Shown piece after piece: positions 59,243-64,000 of a DNA stretch of 64,000 nt; positions within the stretch are counted from its first letter, which is position 1, and every line of letters starts with the position of its first letter. The translations under genes were made by a program, and so were the position numbers. The stretch comes from an uncultured Clostridia bacterium (GTDB taxonomy: Bacteria > Bacillota > Clostridia > Christensenellales > Borkfalkiaceae), in the NCBI GenBank assembly GCA_944337235.1, contig CALVLK010000002.1:62001-126000 (forward strand). The letters run 5' to 3'. Below the pieces are notes generated by a model. That model was given only the letters and a program-made list of their open reading frames with translations, had not been told where the DNA came from and did no database searches.

Positions 59243-60289
59243 TCAATCCCTGAACTGCTCCAGAAAGCGCGTATCGTTTTCGGTGAGCAATTTGATGTTG
59301 TTGATGCCGTATTTGAGCATGGCGATGCGCTCGATGCCCATGCCGAAGGCGAACCCCGTATAGACGTCGGGATCGATGCCGCAGTTTTCGAGCACGCGGC
59401 GGTTCACCATCCCCGCGCCGAGCACCTCGATCCAGCCCGTTCCCTTGCAGAGGGAACAGCCCTTGCCGCCGCACGATGCGCACGAGACGTCCACCTCGAC
59501 GGAGGGCTCGGTGAACGGGAAGTAAGAGGGGCGCAGCCGCGTTTTGCTCGTCGCCGAGAACATGGTGCGGGCAAATTCGTCGAGCATGCCCTTCAGGTCG
59601 CACAGCGTGATGCCGCGGTCCACAACCAGCCCCTCCATCTGATGGAACATGGGCGAATGCGTCGCGTCGTCGTCCGAGCGGAACACCCTGCCGGGGGAGA
59701 GGATCTTGATGGGCGGCTTCTTCTGCTCCATCACGCGGATCTGCCCCGCACTCGTCTGCGTGCGCAGCAGGATATGGTCGGTGATGTAAAAAGTGTCCTG
59801 CATGTCGCGCGCGGGATGATCGTCCGGCGTGTTGAGCGCCGTAAAGTTATAGTAATCGCTCTCGATCTCGGGGCCCTCGTAGATCTCGAACCCCATGCCG
59901 GAGAAGATGTCGATGAGCTGATTTTTCACCCGCGTGACGGGATGCAGCGCCCCCGCCCTGCCGTGCCGCCCGGGCATGGTGACGTCGAGCTGTTCGCGCG
60001 CCAGGCGGGCTGCCATCTCGCGCGCCCTGATACGCGCCTCCATCTTGTCGAACGCCTGCTCCAGCCGCGCGCGCAGCGCGTTCACCCGCTTGCCGAACGC
60101 GGGGCGCTCTTCGGGTGCGATCTCCCGCATCTTTTTCATGAGCGCGATGACGATGCCCATACGCCCGAGGAATTTCATCTTTACCTCGTAGAGCGCACGG
60201 CTGTCCGCCGCCTGTTCCGCCTCGCCAAGCGCCTGTTCGGCGATGGATTCCGTATCCGGTCCGCCGAAGAGCTCCTTTTCCTGATCCAT
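59243..60289 (-). CDS. pheS: Phenylalanyl-tRNA synthetase alpha chain
   Basis: 348 residues with class II motifs: [20 protein letters not shown] (motif 1 region), [20 protein letters not shown] (motif 2 region, FHQxEG), [16 protein letters not shown] and [20 protein letters not shown] (motif 3). The ATG at 60289 has AGGAGGG seven bases upstream; the open frame upstream runs into the T-box. Confidence 0.97.
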   Translation of the reverse strand: MDQEKELFGGPDTESIAEQALGEAEQAADSRALYEVKMKFLGRMGIVIALMKKMREIAPEERPAFGKRVNALRARLEQAFDKMEARIRAREMAARLAREQLDVTMPGRHGRAGALHPVTRVKNQLIDIFSGMGFEIYEGPEIESDYYNFTALNTPDDHPARDMQDTFYITDHILLRTQTSAGQIRVMEQKKPPIKILSPGRVFRSDDDATHSPMFHQMEGLVVDRGITLCDLKGMLDEFARTMFSATSKTRLRPSYFPFTEPSVEVDVSCASCGGKGCSLCKGTGWIEVLGAGMVNRRVLENCGIDPDVYTGFAFGMGIERIAMLKYGINNIKLLTENDTRFLEQFRD

Positions 60290-60304
60290 ACAATGCCCTC
60301 CTTG

Positions 60305-60555
60305 TCTGATAAAATATAAAACGCCCCGTGCTGCATGCACAGGGCGAACATTGCCGCGGTACCACCTGATTTCACGCCCCCGCTACGAGGGCGCCTCTTG
60401 CCCCTTAACGCGGGGAACGGCTCCGCTTGAAGTTCTGTTCGGCAGAGCGGCTCGCGGGGGAATACCGCCCCTTCCTTCGCGCGCCTTTCAGCCTGCGGGC
60501 CGCGCTCTCTGAAGAAGGACTTTTGGGTGCGTCTCTTCCGCTTCATCGCCTTTTA
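60305..60555 (-). ncRNA. T-box leader of pheST
   Basis: Minus strand carries the T-box sequence GGTGGTACCGCGG (about 60355-60367), a Stem I with AGAGAGCGCGG and GCTGAAAGG elements, a candidate Phe specifier TTC in GAACTTCAAGCGG, and a terminator GCCCTGTGCATGCAGCACGG then GGCGTTTTATATTTT just before pheS. Uncharged tRNA-Phe should stabilise the antiterminator and raise pheST expression. Confidence 0.93.
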
Positions 60556-60562
60556 TGCCACC

Positions 60563-60591
60563 ATTATATGCCGTAAACGCGGGTTTGTCAA
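60563..60591 (-). promoter_or_regulatory. Promoter of the pheST T-box
   Basis: Minus strand TTGACA (60586-60591), 17 bases, TATAAT (60563-60568). Confidence 0.85.
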
Positions 60592-61568
60592 CCGTTTTCA
60601 GGGGGGTTTTCTGTGGGCGGAGGGGGAGCATCCTTCTCCTCCGCTTCGCCGGCAGGATCCTGCCCCTGCTTTTGCGCAAACGCGGGCATGGGCTCGCCGC
60701 GGGCGATCTTTTCCTCCATGTTGAGCACGGCGATCTCGTGCAGCGTGCGGTCAGAGACGATGAGGTTGCTGCGCATCCACTCCGGCTTTTTGGAGAGCAC
60801 AAAATAGAAGATCAGGCACACGGAAAAGGCGCCGATGATGTTGACGATCATATCCTGCATGCTGTCGTTGAGGCCGCTCCCCCAGGGAACGGAGGTGATG
60901 GCGTTGCCCGCCTCGTCATAGCCGATGATGCTGTCCTTCCAGCGCTGCATATTTGCATTGATGATGCGATCCACGCCGTACTCGAAGAGCTCCCAGACAT
61001 ATTCGATCGCCAGCGCGAAACAGAAGGCAAAGAGCACGACAAAGAAGGGCGAAAGGCGCACGCGGCTGCTGCCGGAGTCGGAGAGCACATACGCAACGGA
61101 GATGCCGATGCAGGCGATGACGACGCCGCCCGTGGTGTGCAGGATCTTGTCGAACAAAATGCTGCTGTCGTACACCCGGTACACCTCGCCGAGAATAAAA
61201 TGCGCAAAGATGAAGAGATAGATGACGACGAGCAGATAGCTCGGGATGTGCAGCTTGAACCGCTTGCGGAAGATGACAAAGGCGAAAAAGCAGAGCAGCG
61301 CCAGAACGCTCATGAGCAGCTGGTTGAGCGTCGTCTCCAGCGAAGCCAGCGAATCGTCGATCAGAAACATGACGACGGAGGCGACGCCGGAGAAAAAGAC
61401 GAGCGCGGTCATGACGACGAGGATCCACCAGAGCACCAGATTTACCTTGTGCCCGCGCCTAAGCTGGCCGTATTCCTCTTCGACCCACAGCGCCTTCTGC
61501 TCCTCCGTCAGCGCGGTTTTGTTATCGTTTTCCATTCTGTTGTTTTCGTTCATATCGTTCTCACTCAT
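60588..61568 (-). CDS. Multi-pass membrane protein (DUF2238/YjdF-like)
   Basis: 326 residues, charged N-terminus of about 40 residues, seven membrane segments, and a Pro/Glu-rich tail. The stretch ILFDKILHTTGGVVIACIGI and ALAIEYVWELFEYGVDRIIN resembles the conserved core of the YjdF/DUF2238 family (FDK-x-HF and E-x-x-E-x-x-xD). Function unknown. It follows the lipoprotein gene at 61571 by two bases and so shares its operon. Confidence 0.65.
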   Translation of the reverse strand: MSENDMNENNRMENDNKTALTEEQKALWVEEEYGQLRRGHKVNLVLWWILVVMTALVFFSGVASVVMFLIDDSLASLETTLNQLLMSVLALLCFFAFVIFRKRFKLHIPSYLLVVIYLFIFAHFILGEVYRVYDSSILFDKILHTTGGVVIACIGISVAYVLSDSGSSRVRLSPFFVVLFAFCFALAIEYVWELFEYGVDRIINANMQRWKDSIIGYDEAGNAITSVPWGSGLNDSMQDMIVNIIGAFSVCLIFYFVLSKKPEWMRSNLIVSDRTLHEIAVLNMEEKIARGEPMPAFAQKQGQDPAGEAEEKDAPPPPTENPPENG

Positions 61569-61570
61569 AT

Positions 61571-63433
61571 TCAGCTTACCTTTATCCAGATAAAATCGGT
61601 GTAGGTCTGCGTCAGATCGTATGCGATCTCCCGCGCGGTCATCGTGCCGTCGATGGTCTTCGACCTGTAATAGGTCGTAAATTCGTTCTCATAGAGGTGC
61701 CAGCGCGACGCGCCGACGAACTGTACCGAGGTCAGCCGGTCGCAATCGAAGAAGGCGCGGATGCCGATCTCGCTCAGGCTTGCGGGCATGACGAGCGCTG
61801 TAAGCGAGGCACAGTTTTCAAACGCATAGTCGCCGATGCGCACAAGCCCCTCCGGCAACGCGATCTCGTTAAGCGCGGCGCAGGAATGGAAGGCATAGCC
61901 CTCGATGACCTGCAGCGCGGCGGGCAGATCCACCCGCTCCAGCGCGGTACAGTCGGCAAAGGTGCCGCATTCGATGCGCGTGATCGCGTCGGGCAGTGCG
62001 ATCTCAACAAGCGAAGTGCAGCCGTAGAAGGCATACGCCCCCATCTGCGTCACGCTGTCGGGCAGTTCCACCGCCGTGAGTGCAGTGCAGTCGGAAAAGG
62101 CGCGGCAGGCGAGCATTCTTGTGCCCTCCCGCACGGAAAACACGCCAGACGTCTGCTGCGGGACGGAGAGCAGGATGTTGCCCAGATAGAGCGCCCCCTC
62201 GGCCGTGCGGTTGGATGCCGCATCAAAGAACGCCGTCCCCTCCAGTACGCCGCCGCCCAGGTAGGTGATGATGTCGCTCGTGTAGGCAACATTCGCAAGC
62301 GCCGTACAGTCGGTGAAGGCATAGTCGCCCCACACGCATACACCCGCGAGAAAGTTGACCTCCTCCAGCGCATAACAGCGGAAGAAGGCGTAGTTCCCCA
62401 ACGTGACGACCCCGCTTCCGCCCTCCTGAATGGCGTGCGTGAGGGCATGGCACTCCGCAAACGCCCAGGGCGCGATCTCGCTGATATCGGCGGGCAGAAA
62501 AACGTCGGTCAGCCCGCCGCAGGCATAAAAGCTGCCTAAGGAGAGCTGCGTCCCCGCAGGCAGCACAAGCGTTCCGATCAGATCGCAGCCTGCAAAGGCA
62601 TATTCGCCCACTTTGCCGCCCGCGGCAAAAGAGACGCTCTTCAGCTGCGTACAGTAGCGGAAGGCCTCCTTGCCGATCGCACAGCCCTCCCCCGCTATGG
62701 CGACGGAGACGAGCGCCGCGTCGCGGTAAAATGCCCGTTCCGCGACCGAGACGACGGCCTTCCCCTGATAATATGCGGGGATGACGAGGGCAAGATCTTC
62801 GCTTTTCCCCCGCCCCGTCACGACGAGTCCGTCTTCGCCCTCCTCATAGGAGAGCCCCTCCGATCCGCCGCCCTCGTAGCCGCAGACGGTACAGGCATTG
62901 CCCTGCCAGGTATGCTCCCGCTCCTCGATGACGCCGCATGCGTCACAGCGCACGAAATGCAGAGCGGGCGTATGGGTCATCAGCGACCAGCTGTGGCCGT
63001 ATGCCGCAATCTCCTCCGCAGGCGTGAGCGTCTCGCCGCAGACGGCGCAGATCTCGCACTCCGTCGCACCCGCCTGCGTACAGGTGGCCTCGACTGCCGC
63101 CACCGTGACGGGGGTATGGCCGTACGCCGCGATCTCCTCCGCGGGCGTGATCGCCTCGCCGCAGACGGCGCAGATTTCATGCTCCGTACTGCCCGCCTGT
63201 GTACAGGTGGCTTCAACTTCCGCCACCGTGACGAGGACGTGCCCGCGCGCGGGCAGCGTGATCTCTTCCCGCTCTCCGCATTCACAGGTGCGCACAAAGA
63301 CGGACGGCTCTTCGCAGCCGACGGGTTCGGGTATCCACGCGCCAAATTCATGACTGTGCAACAAAGAGCACCCGGCAAGGCACCCCGCAGCAAGCATGGC
63401 AACGCCCGCAACAAGCATCAGCCTTTTTCGCAT
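61571..63433 (-). CDS. BspA-type leucine-rich-repeat lipoprotein
   Basis: 620 residues. Lipobox LAAGCLAGC. Next come two copies (about residues 68-146) of a module with EATCTQAGSTEHEICAVCGE then AITPAEEIAAYGH, a Cys-rich repeat often seen in Firmicutes surface proteins, and a third CDAC...CTVC pair. From about residue 235 a tandem series of LRR_5/BspA repeats (YAFYGCTSLVEIALPDAITR, GTFADCTALERVDLPAALQV, YAFHSCAALNEIALPEGLVR). A surface-attached adhesin or binding protein. GAAGGAGTTTGTCAT before the ATG. Confidence 0.88.
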   Translation of the reverse strand: MRKRLMLVAGVAMLAAGCLAGCSLLHSHEFGAWIPEPVGCEEPSVFVRTCECGEREEITLPARGHVLVTVAEVEATCTQAGSTEHEICAVCGEAITPAEEIAAYGHTPVTVAAVEATCTQAGATECEICAVCGETLTPAEEIAAYGHSWSLMTHTPALHFVRCDACGVIEEREHTWQGNACTVCGYEGGGSEGLSYEEGEDGLVVTGRGKSEDLALVIPAYYQGKAVVSVAERAFYRDAALVSVAIAGEGCAIGKEAFRYCTQLKSVSFAAGGKVGEYAFAGCDLIGTLVLPAGTQLSLGSFYACGGLTDVFLPADISEIAPWAFAECHALTHAIQEGGSGVVTLGNYAFFRCYALEEVNFLAGVCVWGDYAFTDCTALANVAYTSDIITYLGGGVLEGTAFFDAASNRTAEGALYLGNILLSVPQQTSGVFSVREGTRMLACRAFSDCTALTAVELPDSVTQMGAYAFYGCTSLVEIALPDAITRIECGTFADCTALERVDLPAALQVIEGYAFHSCAALNEIALPEGLVRIGDYAFENCASLTALVMPASLSEIGIRAFFDCDRLTSVQFVGASRWHLYENEFTTYYRSKTIDGTMTAREIAYDLTQTYTDFIWIKVS

Positions 63434-63535
63434 ATGACAAACTCCTTCCGCCCGCCATGCGGGCCGTCAAGGGGAAAACCGCCCGATCCCCTTCCGCCGC
63501 GGGAAATGCCCGCATGCAGAAAGGGCGTATATCCA

Positions 63536-63562
63536 AAAAAGGAACGGTCTGCGCCGTTCCAT
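63536..63562 (-). terminator. Terminator of the mreB-like gene
   Basis: Minus strand GGAACGG-CGCAGA-CCGTTCC followed by TTTTTTGG. Confidence 0.85.
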
Positions 63563-63584
63563 GTTCTGACAGAGCTGTTGCAGC

Positions 63585-64000
63585 CTATTCCATGCGGATC
63601 CTGCGGAGCAGCGCTGCATTCCCCACGGCCCGCCCGCCGCCGAGCACGACGGACATCTGCGGATCACTCGAAATGTGCGCCTCCATCTGCATCTTTTCCG
63701 CAACGTATTCGGGCAGCCCCGCAATGCCGCACACGCCGCCCGAGAGGTAGAGGCCGTTCTTGCACATCGCCGCCGACACCTCGGCGGGGAGTTTCTTCAG
63801 CACAAGATCGGCATATTCGACGATCTTATCCACATACACGCGGATGGGAAAGACGATGTCGGAGGAGGAAACGGTCACCGAGCGCGGTCTGCCCGTCTGG
63901 ATATCTCTGCCGTTGATAATGGTGCTCTGATTGTCGTCCTCGACAAGGCTCCCCACGGTGTTCTTGAGTTTTTCGCTCGTAAGCGAGCCGATCTTCAGGT
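63585..64000 (-). CDS. MreB-like cell-shape protein, C-terminal part
   Basis: The last 138 residues of an actin-fold protein; the start lies beyond the window end. Recognisable are IINGRDIQTGRPRSVTVSSS, VDKIVEYADLVLKKLPAEVS, GLYLSGGVCGIAGLPEYVAE and VVLGGGRAVGNAALLRR, matching the MreB nucleotide-binding C-half (GGG and GxGKAL motifs). Diverged from standard MreB (the usual LTGGGALLRG is LSGGVCGIAG), so perhaps an MreB/Mbl paralogue. Polymerises beneath the membrane to guide cell-wall synthesis. Confidence 0.85.
   Translation of the reverse strand, partial: LKIGSLTSEKLKNTVGSLVEDDNQSTIINGRDIQTGRPRSVTVSSSDIVFPIRVYVDKIVEYADLVLKKLPAEVSAAMCKNGLYLSGGVCGIAGLPEYVAEKMQMEAHISSDPQMSVVLGGGRAVGNAALLRRIRME

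Overview
The window is GC-rich bacterial chromosome from an endospore-forming, anaerobic member of the Firmicutes (class Clostridia). Evidence: the cortex-lytic pair sleB-ypeB, YlxM-free but otherwise Firmicutes-style operons (ruvC-ruvA-ruvB-queA-tgt-yajC, rpmG-secE-nusG-rplK-rplA, pdxS-pdxT), T-box and L10-leader control of pheST and rplJL, rubrerythrins with a PerR-like regulator, and an oxygen-sensitive pyruvate formate-lyase with its activase. A Christensenellales-like gut lineage would fit the gene content, but that placement is inference. Almost every transcription unit shows clear sigma-A promoters (TTGACA, 16-17 bases, TATAAT) and long GC-rich terminator stems.

Layout. 1-7 kb, minus strand: a TIGR04086-type membrane gene, an IS30-family insertion sequence (about 540-1621), yajC, tgt, queA and ruvBAC. 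7-10.7 kb: argH, a YggS/PLPBP protein and an orphan FtsX-like permease. 10.9-14.1 kb: queH, pdxST, rubrerythrin and a PerR-like regulator. 14.2-15.1 kb is an AT-rich island with one acetyltransferase. 15.1-20 kb: a YqgF-DUF1292 fusion, hypothetical genes, an MFS transporter and a cyclophilin-like lipoprotein. 20.1-23.7 kb: ribosomal protein and nusG genes. 23.7-27.7 kb, plus strand: an EIIC transporter behind a candidate attenuator RNA, then an ECF sigma factor with a secreted beta-propeller protein. 27.8-33.9 kb: a MATE transporter with a structured leader, a strange tandem tRNA-Gly array, Sfp-type transferase, HtrA-like lipoprotein, second rubrerythrin plus two tiny coupled ORFs. 34-41.3 kb: heterodimeric ABC exporter, Na+-decarboxylase beta/gamma subunits behind a yybP-ykoY-type riboswitch, acyltransferase, and mntP behind a second such riboswitch. 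41.3-51.7 kb: cardiolipin synthase, trmL, a sigma/anti-sigma pair, ypeB-sleB, membrane proteins. 51.8-55.1 kb: pflA, a thioredoxin, and a pyruvate formate-lyase split into two genes. 55.3-64 kb: an inverted-repeat element, a ketopantoate-reductase-like gene, T-box-pheS-pheT, membrane and leucine-rich-repeat proteins, and the end of an mreB-like gene.

Most notable: the pyruvate formate-lyase whose glycyl-radical domain is a separate gene; three tandem tRNA-Gly 5' segments of which only the last is a complete tRNA; three genes whose promoter places transcription start at or next to the start codon (leaderless mRNAs) with identical geometry; several RNA leaders, one on a PTS-type EIIC and one on a MATE gene that I cannot assign to a known class; and a two-gene fusion of yqgF with DUF1292.
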